Source of the DNA: DATBJG01 sp963790545
GTDB taxonomy: Bacteria > Acidobacteriota > Vicinamibacteria > Vicinamibacterales > JAMQPK01
Length of the DNA: 64,000 nt
Assembly: GCA_963790545.1 (NCBI GenBank)
Contig: CAWBPA010000026.1
Span: forward strand, 62,001-126,000
Direction: 5' to 3'
Every line of letters begins with the position of its first letter. Within the stretch, counting starts at the first letter, position 1. Of this stretch, positions 34,327-43,381 are shown one piece after another. The position numbers and the translations under genes were made by a program. The notes beneath the pieces were generated by a model. It was given only the letters and a program-made list of their open reading frames with translations. It had not been told where the DNA came from and ran no database searches.

Positions 34327-34628
34327 CGGGGTCGCGGCCTGACCACTTTGGGAGCGCACGGTTGGACGTGCGCGCGGACTACGTCGCGCGCGTACCGCAA
34401 GGAGTGTGCCGCCGAAAGCCACGATCAGTCGTAGTGCTCCCGAAATGTCGTGAGCTGGTCCTATCGACTGGCCGGGAAGTCGTGGCAACTCCGCGGCGGA
34501 ATGCACCTGACACGCGGAAATCCTCGACGAATCTCCTCGAAGGCAGCCTGACGTCCGGGGCACGGCGGTTGCTACGTCGCACTGCGGGCCCGGGTTCGAA
34601 GTGCCCTCAACGTCGGAGGATCCAGGCA

Positions 34629-35753
34629 ATGGAGGTTTTGGTTCAGGCCGACCGCGAAGGCGACAGCGCCCGTCTGATCCTCGGCGGTCAGTTCGATCTC
34701 GATCACGCCGTGACAACCGCGCGGGAGATCGCGAGTATTGAGGCGTCGCTCGCCAGCTGCCGCGTTGTCAAACTGGATCTCGCAGGTGTGGTCGACATCG
34801 ACGGAGCAGGGGCCGTCCAACTCGCCCAGCTCCTCGATCGCGTGGAGGCCATGGGTCCCAGCACGCATGTACTGGACGAGGACAACCCGAGAGCCGCGCG
34901 TCTGATCGCACTCTATCGCCAGCGTCGGACGGTCACGCCGGCGGTCGAGCCGCGCCGGTACGCGATCCTGGCGGGTCTCGGTTCGATTGCCGTTCAACTG
35001 CCGCGCACCTTGACGAGCGCACTGGATTTCGTCGGTCACAACGCGCTCGCCGCGGCGCAGGCATTGGCGACACCACGATCCGTCGACTGGCGGTCCATAC
35101 CGCGACTGGTGCAGCAGATCGGCGCAGACGGACTGGCGGTGACGAGCGGCGCCAATCTCTTGGTCGGCCTGATCATTGGCGTCCTTGGCGTGTCGCAGCT
35201 CGGGCGATTCGGCGTCACGGTCTACGTGCCGGAGCTCGTTGTCGTTGCACACTTCCGCGAGCTGGGTCCGCTGATCACCGCGATGGTCGTGGCTGGGAGG
35301 TCGGGCGCGGGCCTCGCGTCCGAGATCGCGACGATGAAGGTGTCGGAGGAGATCGATGCGCTGCGCGCCATGGGATTCGATCCCATGAGATGGCTGGTCG
35401 TGCCACGGTGCGTAGCGCTCGTCCTCGCGGTTCCGGTGCTCACCTGGATCGGCGACGTGCTGGCGCTTCTCGGGGGAATCGTCGCGACCACAAGCCTCAC
35501 GGATATGTCGCCGCGAGCCTACGCCTTGGCGACGGCGGACGCCCTCACCGCAACGCTCCTCCTGGAGGGTCTGGTCAAGACCCCATTCCTGGCGCTGGCG
35601 ATCGGTTTGATCGCGTGTGGTCAGGGGCTCGCCACCAAGGGGGGGCCGGCGGAAGTCGGTGCGCGAACGACGACCGCGGTCGTGCTGTCGATTTTCGCGG
35701 TCATCACCATCAGCTCTCTGTTCACCCTTCTGTACGCCCTGATAGGCCTCTGA
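34629..35753 (+). CDS. mlaE: MlaE-type lipid ABC transporter permease with N-terminal STAS domain
   Basis: A 374-residue fusion. Residues 1-100 form a STAS domain similar to MlaB (ARLILGGQFDLDHA, VVKLDLAGVVDIDGAGAVQL). The serine pair of regulatory STAS domains is replaced by DGAG, so it is probably structural. The permease part has LVGLIIGVLGVSQLGRFGVT, ELGPLITAMVVAGRSGAGLA, EIATMKVSEEIDALRAMGFD and GIVATTSLTD, all MlaE hallmarks. It moves phospholipid between membranes with MlaF and MlaD. ATG 34629 has GGAGG 12 bases before it; upstream sequence in frame looks non-coding. The stop is 2 bases before mlaF. Confidence 0.92.
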   Translation: MEVLVQADREGDSARLILGGQFDLDHAVTTAREIASIEASLASCRVVKLDLAGVVDIDGAGAVQLAQLLDRVEAMGPSTHVLDEDNPRAARLIALYRQRRTVTPAVEPRRYAILAGLGSIAVQLPRTLTSALDFVGHNALAAAQALATPRSVDWRSIPRLVQQIGADGLAVTSGANLLVGLIIGVLGVSQLGRFGVTVYVPELVVVAHFRELGPLITAMVVAGRSGAGLASEIATMKVSEEIDALRAMGFDPMRWLVVPRCVALVLAVPVLTWIGDVLALLGGIVATTSLTDMSPRAYALATADALTATLLLEGLVKTPFLALAIGLIACGQGLATKGGPAEVGARTTTAVVLSIFAVITISSLFTLLYALIGL

Positions 35754-35755
35754 TC

Positions 35756-36520
35756 ATGTGTCCCTCACGGCCGCACATCGCCGTCACGGACCTCCGCATC
35801 GGATGGTCGTCGCGCGTGCTGATGGAGCACGTCACCTTCGGTGTAGAGCGCGGCACGACGTTTGCCATCCTCGGTGGATCGGGCAGCGGCAAAAGCACGT
35901 TGCTGCGACACCTGATCGGTCTCGAGCGGCCGCAGGCAGGCACGATCGATATCGACGGCCTTGGAGCGCCGCATCGCTATGAAGGCGTCCCGCGTTTCGG
36001 CGTGCTCTTTCAATCGGGCGCGCTGTTCAGCTCGATGACGCTCGCAGAGAACCTCGCGCTCCCGCTGACGACCTGGACGTCGGTTCGCGGCAGCGTGTTG
36101 CAGGAGCTGGTCCAGGCGAAGCTGGACCTCGTTGGACTCGGGGCCTATGCCGAATATACGCCCGGTGAGATCTCGGGCGGCATGAAGAAGCGCGCCGGGA
36201 TCGCGCGAGCGATGATGCTCGAACCCGATCTCCTGTTCCTCGACGAGCCGTCTGCGGGCCTCGATCCGATCACCGCTTACGAGCTGGATCAGCTGATCGT
36301 CACCCTGAGCCGTGACCTCGGTATCACCATCGTCATCGTCACCCACGAGCTGCCGAGCATCTTCCTCGTGGCTGACAGCTGCATCGTTCTGGACAAAGCC
36401 GCGAAGGGTATCGTCGCCCGCGGTGATCCGCGCATCCTGCGAGACCAATCGACGATTCCGTTCGTGCACCGCTTCTTCACGCGGTCGTCAGGGGCACCGA
36501 CCGCGAGTCAGGGAGTCTGA
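35756..36520 (+). CDS. mlaF: MlaF-type lipid ABC transporter ATPase
   Basis: A 254-residue ATPase with Walker A ILGGSGSGKSTLLRHLIG, Q loop GVLFQSGALFSSMTLAENL, signature EISGGMKKRAGIARAM, Walker B LLFLDEPSAGLDP and switch VTHELPS. SGGMKKR is characteristic of MlaF/Ttg2A-type ATPases. It starts 2 bases after mlaE and its stop overlaps mlaD by one base. With mlaE and mlaD it forms the inner-membrane lipid transport complex. Confidence 0.93.
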   Translation: MCPSRPHIAVTDLRIGWSSRVLMEHVTFGVERGTTFAILGGSGSGKSTLLRHLIGLERPQAGTIDIDGLGAPHRYEGVPRFGVLFQSGALFSSMTLAENLALPLTTWTSVRGSVLQELVQAKLDLVGLGAYAEYTPGEISGGMKKRAGIARAMMLEPDLLFLDEPSAGLDPITAYELDQLIVTLSRDLGITIVIVTHELPSIFLVADSCIVLDKAAKGIVARGDPRILRDQSTIPFVHRFFTRSSGAPTASQGV

Positions 36521-37482
36521 TGATGGCCGCAGAGAAGAGTTACGCGCGGCTGGGCCTTTTCGTTGCGCTGGGCGTCGCCGTCATCGTCGCAACAGGGCTG
36601 TTCTTCGTCCAGCGAATGAGGAGCCGCGCGGTGATCGAGCTGGTCACTTACGTCACCGAGAACGTCAGCGGACTGGATGTTTCCAGCCCGGTCCGGTTTC
36701 GGGGGGTCCCGGTGGGCCGCGTGTCGGGCCTTCGGGTCGATCAACGGGGCGGCTCCACGATCCAGATCGAATTCGAGCTGTTCCAGGATCGACTGGCCTC
36801 CATCGGCGCGAATGTGCAGCGCCTCCAGCAACTGGCAGATTTTGCCGTGTTTCCAGACCTTCGAACCCGTGTCGTCGCGAACCCGGTAACTGGGGACGCA
36901 TACCTATTGCTCGATATACCCAGCAACCCTCCTCCGCCAATTCCACTCGGCTTCACTCCGAATCGGCCCTACGTGGCGGCGATGCCTTCGCCGTTGGCAG
37001 AGATTCAGGATCGTCTGCCGGCCGTCCTGGAGCGCGCCGAATTAATGCTGCAGACGCTCCGGGAGATCGTGACGAGACTCCCCGACAGTCTCGACCGAAG
37101 CGACCGTTTCTTCACCAACGTCGAACGCATCATCCAGGACAGCCAGCTGCCTCAATTGAGCGCCGACTCACGGACGTTCTTCACGGTCACAGCCGCGCAG
37201 ATGACGCAGATGGCGACTGAGATCAACCGGCTCGCGGGCACTGATGGCGCTCTGGTCAAGCTTGCGGAAGAGACGCGCACCGTCATACACGACGCCGACG
37301 TGCCGCGCGCGACCCAGTCGGTGCGCGACGCGCTCGATCGCACGAGCCTGGCCGCCGACGATTTCCGTCGTGCATTGCCGGAGATCCGGGACGCACTGGA
37401 GCAGCTGCGCGAACTCGCCCGTCGACTGGAAGAACAACCCGAGTCGGTGGTCTACGGCCCGCGCAAACCCAGGAGCGAGTAG
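36520..37482 (+). CDS. mlaD: MlaD/MCE-domain lipid-binding protein
   Basis: A 320-residue protein with an N-terminal anchor (YARLGLFVALGVAVIVATGL), then one MCE domain with VSGLDVSSPVRFRGVPVGRV at about residues 48-67 and a hydrophobic stretch around LASIGANVQRLQQLADFAVF. The C-terminal half is helical and coiled-coil-like (LPAVLERAELMLQTLREIV to LRELARRLEEQPESV), longer than E. coli MlaD and closer to PqiB/YebT-like or Mce proteins that build a periplasmic tube. It works with mlaE and mlaF upstream and the lipoprotein downstream. Confidence 0.9.
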   Translation: MMAAEKSYARLGLFVALGVAVIVATGLFFVQRMRSRAVIELVTYVTENVSGLDVSSPVRFRGVPVGRVSGLRVDQRGGSTIQIEFELFQDRLASIGANVQRLQQLADFAVFPDLRTRVVANPVTGDAYLLLDIPSNPPPPIPLGFTPNRPYVAAMPSPLAEIQDRLPAVLERAELMLQTLREIVTRLPDSLDRSDRFFTNVERIIQDSQLPQLSADSRTFFTVTAAQMTQMATEINRLAGTDGALVKLAEETRTVIHDADVPRATQSVRDALDRTSLAADDFRRALPEIRDALEQLRELARRLEEQPESVVYGPRKPRSE

Positions 37483-37484
37483 CG

Positions 37485-38105
37485 ATGACGCGCATTCACT
37501 GCTCGACGATCGCCCTCCTTGCGACTCTGGCCGGCGCCGCAGGGGCAGCCTGCCAACTGAAGCGCCCCGATGTGATTCCTGCCCGCATGATCGAGCCTCA
37601 ACTCGTCGATCAGACGGACCAGCCGGCTGAGCCGCCATCAGCGACTCAATGGAGACCTGCTGCCGAGGCAATTCCTGTCCGGATCGCCGAGACACAAGCA
37701 CGCGCACATATCGGCCGCCGGCTGCTCCATCAAGAAGCGGACGGCGAGCTGGTCGAGGACGCGGTCTGGCGCTGGTCGTCCGCGCCGGCCCGCTATCTAG
37801 ACTCGGCGCTGCGGCTCGCGTTTGCGTCAAACCCGGGTGTTCGGCTCGTCGACTCCCGCAATGTCTCCGCGATGGGCGTCACGCTGGTCATGTGGCATCT
37901 CGAGTCCAGGGGCGGACTCCATCTGGTCGGGGCGGTCGAGCTCGTCGTCACTCGCACCGACCAGACCGTCCACGCACAGGTGATACGTGGAAGCGAGCCC
38001 GTATCAGGGGAGCCGCCGGGCGACCTCGCTGCGGCCGCCGGACGGCTCCTTCACACGTTGGCGGCGACAAGCGTCACGCGAGCGGCTCAGGCGAGCGGTG
38101 GATGA
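37485..38105 (+). CDS. ABC-type transport auxiliary lipoprotein (PqiC-like)
   Basis: A 206-residue lipoprotein with signal STIALLATLAGAAGAACQ, in which the lipidated Cys is about residue 23. The mature part contains VEDAVWRWSSAPARYLDSAL and LVMWHLESRG segments like those of the ABC_trans_aux/PqiC family, outer-membrane partners of MCE transporters. It begins 2 bases after the mlaD stop, so it is the last gene of this operon. It is probably anchored in the outer membrane as the docking partner of the MlaD-like protein. Confidence 0.75.
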   Translation: MTRIHCSTIALLATLAGAAGAACQLKRPDVIPARMIEPQLVDQTDQPAEPPSATQWRPAAEAIPVRIAETQARAHIGRRLLHQEADGELVEDAVWRWSSAPARYLDSALRLAFASNPGVRLVDSRNVSAMGVTLVMWHLESRGGLHLVGAVELVVTRTDQTVHAQVIRGSEPVSGEPPGDLAAAAGRLLHTLAATSVTRAAQASGG

Positions 38106-38173
38106 TGCGGTGCGATTGCCCTTGGAAACCCTGCCCAAGGAGGTTACAGTCGCGCGAATGAGAGCGAGGTGTC

Positions 38174-38548
38174 ATGTCCAGAGAAACGCCTGAGCAAGTC
38201 TTGAAATCGATCATCGATGGAATCAACACGGGCAATCTCGACGCTCTCATGACTCTGTATGAGCCTGAAGCCGCCTTCGCGCCTCAGCCTGGGAGCCTCG
38301 CTCACGGCTCAGCGGGCGTTCGTGAATCACTGGCCACCTTCATAGCGATGAAGGGCACGCTCGATCTCAAGGTGACACGCGTCCTCGAGGCCGGTGGCCT
38401 GGCTCTCGTCGCCGGGGTCTGGTCATTCACCGGGACGGGGCCAGATGGTAAACCGGTGACGCTGAAGGGCCGCAACGGGGATGTTCTGCGTCGTCAAGCA
38501 GACGGCTCGTGGCGCTTCGTGATCGACAACCCCTGGGGAACCGACTGA
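38174..38548 (+). CDS. SnoaL/NTF2-like small domain protein
   Basis: A 124-residue single-domain protein of the ketosteroid-isomerase/NTF2 fold: TPEQVLKSIIDGINTGNLDA helices, LMTLYEPEAAF, ESLATFIAM and the C-terminal strand set VLRRQADGSWRFVIDNPWG that is typical of DUF4440/SnoaL proteins. No signal peptide. Such proteins often have no known substrate. It is on the same strand as the Mla operon but separated by 68 bases. Confidence 0.8.
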   Translation: MSRETPEQVLKSIIDGINTGNLDALMTLYEPEAAFAPQPGSLAHGSAGVRESLATFIAMKGTLDLKVTRVLEAGGLALVAGVWSFTGTGPDGKPVTLKGRNGDVLRRQADGSWRFVIDNPWGTD

Positions 38549-38587
38549 ATCCTTGGGTCATCATCACTCACCCGGAGGACCTGTCGC

Positions 38588-39175
38588 ATGAAGGGCCTGG
38601 CCGAGCTCACCAAGACGACGCTGATCGGCGGACTGCTCGTCGTGCTGCCGATCTACCTTTCCATCCTGCTGCTGGCGAAGACGCTGTCCGGCGTTCTCGC
38701 GTTGCTGTCGCCCGTCACGGCGGCGATACCCGCCGGCGCGCAGTTCCGGCAGGTCATCGCCATCCTGATCGTGATAGCCGTCTGCCTCGTGGCCGGGATC
38801 GTGGTGCGCACCGGCCCTGGGCTGCGCGCCAAGAATGCGCTCGAGCGCTCGGTGCTCGAGAAGATCCCGGGCTATGCGCTCGTGCGGGGCCTCGCCGAAC
38901 GCGTCTCCGGCGACGAGGGCGAGGGCGCGTTCCGGCCCGCCCTGGTGGAGGTGGAGGAGGCGCTCTCGCCCGCTTTCATTATCGAGGAACTGGACGACGG
39001 CCGCTGCACCGTGCTCGTCCCCTCAGTGCCGACGCCGGCGGCTGGCGCGCTGTTCATCCTGCCGCGCGAGCGCGTGCATCCCCTGGACGTGCCCTTCACG
39101 CAGGCCGTGAAGGTAATCTCGAAATGGGGTGCGGGCGCTGGGGAGCTGGCCCGCGGAGTGTCAATCCGCTCCTGA
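38588..39175 (+). CDS. DUF502 family membrane protein
   Basis: A 195-residue inner-membrane protein with two spans, TLIGGLLVVLPIYLSILLLA and VIAILIVIAVCLVAGIVVRT, followed by a conserved soluble part (EKIPGYALVRGLAER, FRPALVEV, RCTVLVPSVPTPAAGALFIL, VHPLDVPFTQAVKVISKWG). The DUF502 family has a similar length and layout, and its function is unknown. It is a single gene 39 bases after the SnoaL-like gene, with a GGAGG sequence before the ATG. Confidence 0.85.
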   Translation: MKGLAELTKTTLIGGLLVVLPIYLSILLLAKTLSGVLALLSPVTAAIPAGAQFRQVIAILIVIAVCLVAGIVVRTGPGLRAKNALERSVLEKIPGYALVRGLAERVSGDEGEGAFRPALVEVEEALSPAFIIEELDDGRCTVLVPSVPTPAAGALFILPRERVHPLDVPFTQAVKVISKWGAGAGELARGVSIRS

Positions 39176-39269
39176 CCCCCGGGCGGCGGCTATATTCGCG
39201 CATCGCCGTGCGCGCATTTTCCTCGCGTCGCTCGATTGGCTTTTCGGGGTTATTCAAGGACTTCCGCAC

Positions 39270-41240
39270 ATGAAGATCACACCACTGCTGATTTCCATGA
39301 TGGCCTGGCTTGCCGTGGCTCAGGCACCCTCCCGACCGCCTGCCCAAAAGCTTGTTGCCGACCAAGTGGTCACCACATCCGGCGGAGCCACGTTCACCGC
39401 CCCGGGCGGATGGTCGATGGTGACCTCCGGCTCGCTCATTGTCGTCGAGCCGCCGGAAGCTGACTCGCACGTCGCGATCTTCGACTCCGATGCCGCCACG
39501 GCGGACGACGCGATAAACGCTGCTTGGGCCGCGTACAAGCGCGATGAGAAGCGCACCGTCAGGCAGAAAATTTCGCCCCCGGCCCGCCAAGGCTGGGAAG
39601 AGGTGCAAGTCTACCAATATGAAACGTCGCCTAATGAGCGGGCTGTGGTGCAATCAGTGGCACGCCGTGCAAAGAAGACCTGGACGGTCGTCATCCTCAA
39701 TGGCAAGCAGCCGACCTTCGAAAAGCGCGGCGCCGCCGTTGGGATGATTATGGAAAGCCTGCGACCGGCCACCTACGAGCGCGAATCCTTTGCGGGACGC
39801 AAGGCCGGTACGCTGAATGCCGAGCGCCTGGCGCAGATGAACGAATTCGTCGAGACGGCCATGAAGAAGCTCGACATCCCCGGTGTCGGCGTGGCATTCA
39901 TTGACAACGGCAAGATTGTCTACGAGGGTGGCCAGGGCGTAAAAGAGCTCGGTAAGCCCGGCACAGTGGATGCGCACACGCTGTTCATGGCCGCCTCGAA
40001 TACGAAAGGGATGACGACGCTGCTTCTGGCGAAGCTCGTCGATGAAGGCAAAGTCAAGTGGGAGGAGTTTGTCACCCGGGCCTACCCGACTTTCAAGCTT
40101 GGCAATCCACAGACGACGGAGCAGGTGCGTATCGAGCACCTTATCTGCGCCTGCACCGGGCTACCCCGTCAGGACCTGCCGTGGTTGTTCGAGTTCCGCA
40201 ACGCCACGGCCACGTTCTCGATGGAAATGCTGGGAAAGATGCAGCCGACCAGCGGGTTTGGCGAGGTGTTCCAGTACAGCAACATCATGGCCTCTGGTGC
40301 CGGGTACGTAGCTGCATACCTGCACAACCCAAAGCTCGAACTGGGTGCAGCCTATGACGAAGCGATGAAGAAGAAGATCTTTGAACCGCTGGAAATGAGT
40401 TCGACGACGTTCGACTTTCCAGCCGCGCTCAAGGGCAATCACGCGAGCCCGCACTCGTTCGATGTGAACGGCAAGCAGATGGTCGCCTCCATGGACCTGA
40501 ACTACTCCATCCACCCCCATCGTCCTGCCGGCGGCGTCTGGACATCACCTCACGACCTCATCCGGTACGTTCAGCTGGAGCTCGCGAAAGGCAAGCTGCC
40601 GAACGGTACAGTCCTCGTCTCCGAGACCAATCTGCTGGCGCGCCGCAAACCTTACGTAAGGGTTGGAGCCTACGGCAGCTACGGAATGGGCCTGCAGGTC
40701 GACAATCGCTGGGGTACGCCAATCGTCTTCCACGGCGGGAGCATGATCGGATTCAAGAGCGACATCCTGTTCCTGCCCGAGCACGGGGTCGGTGCCGTTA
40801 TTCTGACGAACTCGGATACCGGCGGATTGATGCTGGGATCCTTCAGACGCCGATTCCTGGAGGTGCTATTCGACGGCAAGCCGGAGGCGGCAGAGGATCT
40901 CGCGAAGGCCGCCGAGAACTTCAAAGCCATTCGCGCCAAGTTTCGCGAACGCCTGGTTGTGCCTGCGGACAGAGAGGCCGTTGGCAGACTGGCTGCTCAT
41001 TACACGAGTCCTGAGCTGGGCGAGCTTGCAATTCGCCGCGAGGGATCGACCACCACCTTCGAGCTGGGCGAGTGGCGTAGCTCAGTCGCTTCTCGCAAGA
41101 ACGACGATGACACGATCTCCTTCTTAACTATCGATCCCGGTGTCGCGGATTTCGAGTTCGTGGAAAGCAAACATAACAACAAGAGAGCTCTCATTGTGCG
41201 AGAGGGCCAGCACGAGTATCTCTTCACGGAATCGCGCTAG
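39270..41240 (+). CDS. Secreted serine hydrolase of the beta-lactamase (class C/PBP4-like) family
   Basis: A 656-residue protein. The signal peptide is KITPLLISMMAWLAVAQA. Residues 20-175 form a first domain, then the hydrolase: MNEFVETAMKKLDIPGVGVA, the catalytic SxxK in AASNTKGMTTLLLAKL, the YxN in FQYSNIMASGAGYV and HGGSM near residue 490, matching class C beta-lactamase/esterase active sites. A C-terminal domain with a TSPELGELAIRREGSTTTFE segment completes it. It probably acts in the periplasm on peptidoglycan peptides or esters. I used ATG 39270 because it directly precedes the signal. A fragment of a related gene lies at 34.2-34.3 kb. Confidence 0.9.
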   Translation: MKITPLLISMMAWLAVAQAPSRPPAQKLVADQVVTTSGGATFTAPGGWSMVTSGSLIVVEPPEADSHVAIFDSDAATADDAINAAWAAYKRDEKRTVRQKISPPARQGWEEVQVYQYETSPNERAVVQSVARRAKKTWTVVILNGKQPTFEKRGAAVGMIMESLRPATYERESFAGRKAGTLNAERLAQMNEFVETAMKKLDIPGVGVAFIDNGKIVYEGGQGVKELGKPGTVDAHTLFMAASNTKGMTTLLLAKLVDEGKVKWEEFVTRAYPTFKLGNPQTTEQVRIEHLICACTGLPRQDLPWLFEFRNATATFSMEMLGKMQPTSGFGEVFQYSNIMASGAGYVAAYLHNPKLELGAAYDEAMKKKIFEPLEMSSTTFDFPAALKGNHASPHSFDVNGKQMVASMDLNYSIHPHRPAGGVWTSPHDLIRYVQLELAKGKLPNGTVLVSETNLLARRKPYVRVGAYGSYGMGLQVDNRWGTPIVFHGGSMIGFKSDILFLPEHGVGAVILTNSDTGGLMLGSFRRRFLEVLFDGKPEAAEDLAKAAENFKAIRAKFRERLVVPADREAVGRLAAHYTSPELGELAIRREGSTTTFELGEWRSSVASRKNDDDTISFLTIDPGVADFEFVESKHNNKRALIVREGQHEYLFTESR

Positions 41241-41275
41241 CGGGGCCACACTGCCGAAACGCCCACCAGACGAAC

Positions 41276-41617
41276 GTGGCAGAGCGACCGAAACTTACCA
41301 GGATCGGCGAAGAGATGCGTCGATGGTGCGGGCTGCTCGAAGAGGAGATCTCTGCATGGCCCGACGTAACCAGCAAGTCGATGTTCGGGATGGCCTCTTT
41401 CTACTGCGGGCCGCGAATTTTCGCAGCCGTGCCGCGAACGAGAGCTGCGCGCACGGAGCGGTCGGTCCTCATTAAACTGCCGGGCTTCAAGCATAAGCGA
41501 CTTAAGGCTGGCAGCGGACCGGGCGCTGGCTGGGTGACCTTCGAGCTGGTGGAAGAAGGGGACATCAGCACAGCCTTGCAATGGATCGGGAAGGCGTACG
41601 AGAAGGCAAGGAAGTAG
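41276..41617 (+). CDS. Small protein similar to the TfoX N-terminal/YjbR-type fold
   Basis: A 113-residue protein starting with GTG 41276. The segments WPDVTSKSMFGMASFYCGPR and SVLIKLPGFKHKRL, and a C-terminal GWVTFELVEEGDISTALQW followed by a helix, resemble TfoX/Sxy N-terminal and YjbR-like domains in layout (MFG ... surface strand ... KLP). It is not secreted. The function is unknown, and the assignment is tentative. It lies 35 bases after the serine hydrolase and converges with the gene at 41628. Confidence 0.6.
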   Translation: MAERPKLTRIGEEMRRWCGLLEEEISAWPDVTSKSMFGMASFYCGPRIFAAVPRTRAARTERSVLIKLPGFKHKRLKAGSGPGAGWVTFELVEEGDISTALQWIGKAYEKARK

Positions 41618-41627
41618 CCATTTCATT

Positions 41628-42625
41628 CTAACGGCTACCTGACTGGGTCTTCTCCTTCGCGCGCTGCCCGGCGAGAATATTCGTCAGCGAGTAGTTGCCC
41701 TCGTGGCACGCGTATCGAAGAGAGGCTCAGTCATCCTCACAAAGGGCACCACAGCACTCCATGGTTTCGTATACGAATTCGGATCCGAGACCGTGAATTC
41801 GTACTTGATCGTATCGTCGTCGACTCGCGTGAACCGTTCCACCAACCGTGTATTCGCGGTGGAGCCCTGCAAGCTCGTTTCGCGGCGGAAGTTGATCGTT
41901 TCGACGACGAGCGTGTCGCCTTCCCATCGGCCTCGGGACTCACCCGTCCACTGGCGAAACGTGGTATGCGGACGTCCGTCGGTCGGGATGATGCGGGCGT
42001 TGTGGACCATCTCGTTGATGATCACGACGAGTCCGGGGGCCTGCACGATCTGCAGGTTGTTGTTGTAAGAGCCCGGCACCATGGGTGGACCTGAGTTGAA
42101 ACCCATGAGGCACCGGTCCGCGAGGCTCCGCTCCTCGTGCGAGTTGCCGAAGCCGGCGTTCAGCAACCGGGTCCGTTCTGCGAGCCTGCGACGCGTGGCC
42201 TCCGTAAAGGGGATCCTCCCGTCTGGAGGATCGACAATGAGGGAGGTGCGCTTGTCTTTGGTCAGCCGGTTGCCGCGTTCGTACCAGAACTCGTTGTAGG
42301 ACAGCACGCCGCCCTCAGACCTGGGTGCGTACCCTGCGCTCGGTTGCCCTTTTTCAGGGTCGAACAAATCACGATTGAGCCGTGTATTTTCCGACGCTTC
42401 GAACGCCGCTGCTTCTCCTTCTTCGAGCGTGGCCTTTCCTGCGAGCGCTTCGGGTCGTTGGAGTGGCGTGATCGTGCTGAACGAATAAATGCCTTCCAGG
42501 TTTGGCGTTCCATCGGATGTCCGAGCCGGGATCGACGCTTTGTCTTGTGCCGCCGCAGAAAGCGGCGCCAGTGCCATCGCTGCCAACAGAACGAACCCCT
42601 TCACCAGAAAGCGATTTCGCATCAT
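41628..42625 (-). pseudogene. Secreted acidobacterial-type hypothetical protein, one-base frameshift near the C-terminus
   Basis: Signal peptide FLVKGFVLLAAMALAPLSAA then AAQDK; start ATG 42625 behind GAGGAGGA. The mature part contains GTPNLEGIYSF, SYNEFWYERGNRLTKDKRTS, LADRCLMGFNSGPPMVPGSY and FRQWTGESRGRWEGDTLVVE, a family of uncharacterised secreted proteins frequent in this phylum. The frame read from the sequence stops at 41684 with TEPLFDTRATRATTR. Inserting one base between 41714 and 41715 gives LFEYACHEGNYSLTNILAGQ and runs to a TAG at 41628, which is the usual end of this family. So the gene is full length apart from one deleted base. Confidence 0.7.
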
Positions 42626-42747
42626 ATGTCCTCCTCGGGGCCCAACCGCATGCACGGTAACCCAGTTTGTCAGGACATTGCAACGTCAGATCGGGCGGCC
42701 ATCGTATTGCGCTATGCTGGAACCTGCGAAAAGAGGCCGCCAAAGCC

Positions 42748-43176
42748 ATGAGTCACCAACAAACCGGAGCGGTGCTGTTCACCATCAACCTGCGTCGGTT
42801 GGCTCAGTTTTACGAGCAGGTCGCTGGCTTGCGCGTGCGCCGGGCCGAGGACGATCACATCGTCCTGGAAAACGACTCCTTCCGGCTCATCGTGCATCAG
42901 ATTCCTGAGCGCTACGCCAAGCACATTGCCATTACAGTGCCGCCTCAGGTTCGAGAGATTGGTTCCATCAAGCTTTGCTTCCCGGTCGACAGTATCTACG
43001 CCGCGCGCGAAGCCGCGGCCAGTCTTGGTGGTTGCGTGTACGGGTCGGAGCGTGAATGGACCTATGAGTCGGCCACCGTCTGCGACGGTTGGGATTCGGA
43101 CGGGAATGTGTTTCAGCTATCTCAGCCCATCACACAGAACGCGCGTCAAGCGACACACGAAGACGCGCACCCTTGA
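42748..43176 (+). CDS. VOC-fold (glyoxalase/bleomycin resistance-like) protein
   Basis: A 142-residue protein in the vicinal-oxygen-chelate family: AVLFTINLRRLAQFYEQVAG and LRVRRAEDDHIVLENDSFRL form the first beta-alpha-beta-beta-beta unit, and CFPVDSIYAAREAAASLGG then VCDGWDSDGNVFQLSQP the second. The metal-binding His/Glu set looks incomplete, so it may be non-enzymatic or have a different substrate. It is a single gene opposite the secreted protein gene at 41628. Confidence 0.8.
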   Translation: MSHQQTGAVLFTINLRRLAQFYEQVAGLRVRRAEDDHIVLENDSFRLIVHQIPERYAKHIAITVPPQVREIGSIKLCFPVDSIYAAREAAASLGGCVYGSEREWTYESATVCDGWDSDGNVFQLSQPITQNARQATHEDAHP

Positions 43177-43225
43177 GCGCGCGGACTGAACGCTATAGCG
43201 CGTTGCGAAATTCTCCGAACCGTAC

Positions 43226-43328
43226 GTAGGGCGGGGCTTCAGCCCCGCCGAGCTCGTTGGACCTATGCCGGACCTATAAGGTCCGGCCTACGTACTGCGA
43301 TTCGCAGCCTACGTACTGCGATTCGCAA
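43226..43328. repeat. Cluster of REP-like palindromes
   Basis: GTAGGGCGGGGCTTCAGCCCCGCC (43226-43249) is a GTAG-headed hairpin. CCGGACCTATAAGGTCCGG then CCTAC (43268-43291) is an inverted one. CCTACGTACTGCGATTCGCA occurs twice in tandem at 43288-43327. The 43177-43381 gap holds nothing else. Confidence 0.75.
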
Positions 43329-43381
43329 CCCTCTCTTGGAAGTGGAGGCAGGAACGGCGCGGACCGCCCCTGCCAGGCGAT

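Noticed and set aside
34362..34628. Extended N-terminus of MlaE
   Set aside because: The frame is open but has no conserved sequence, while ATG 34629 has a GGAGG site and starts the STAS domain.
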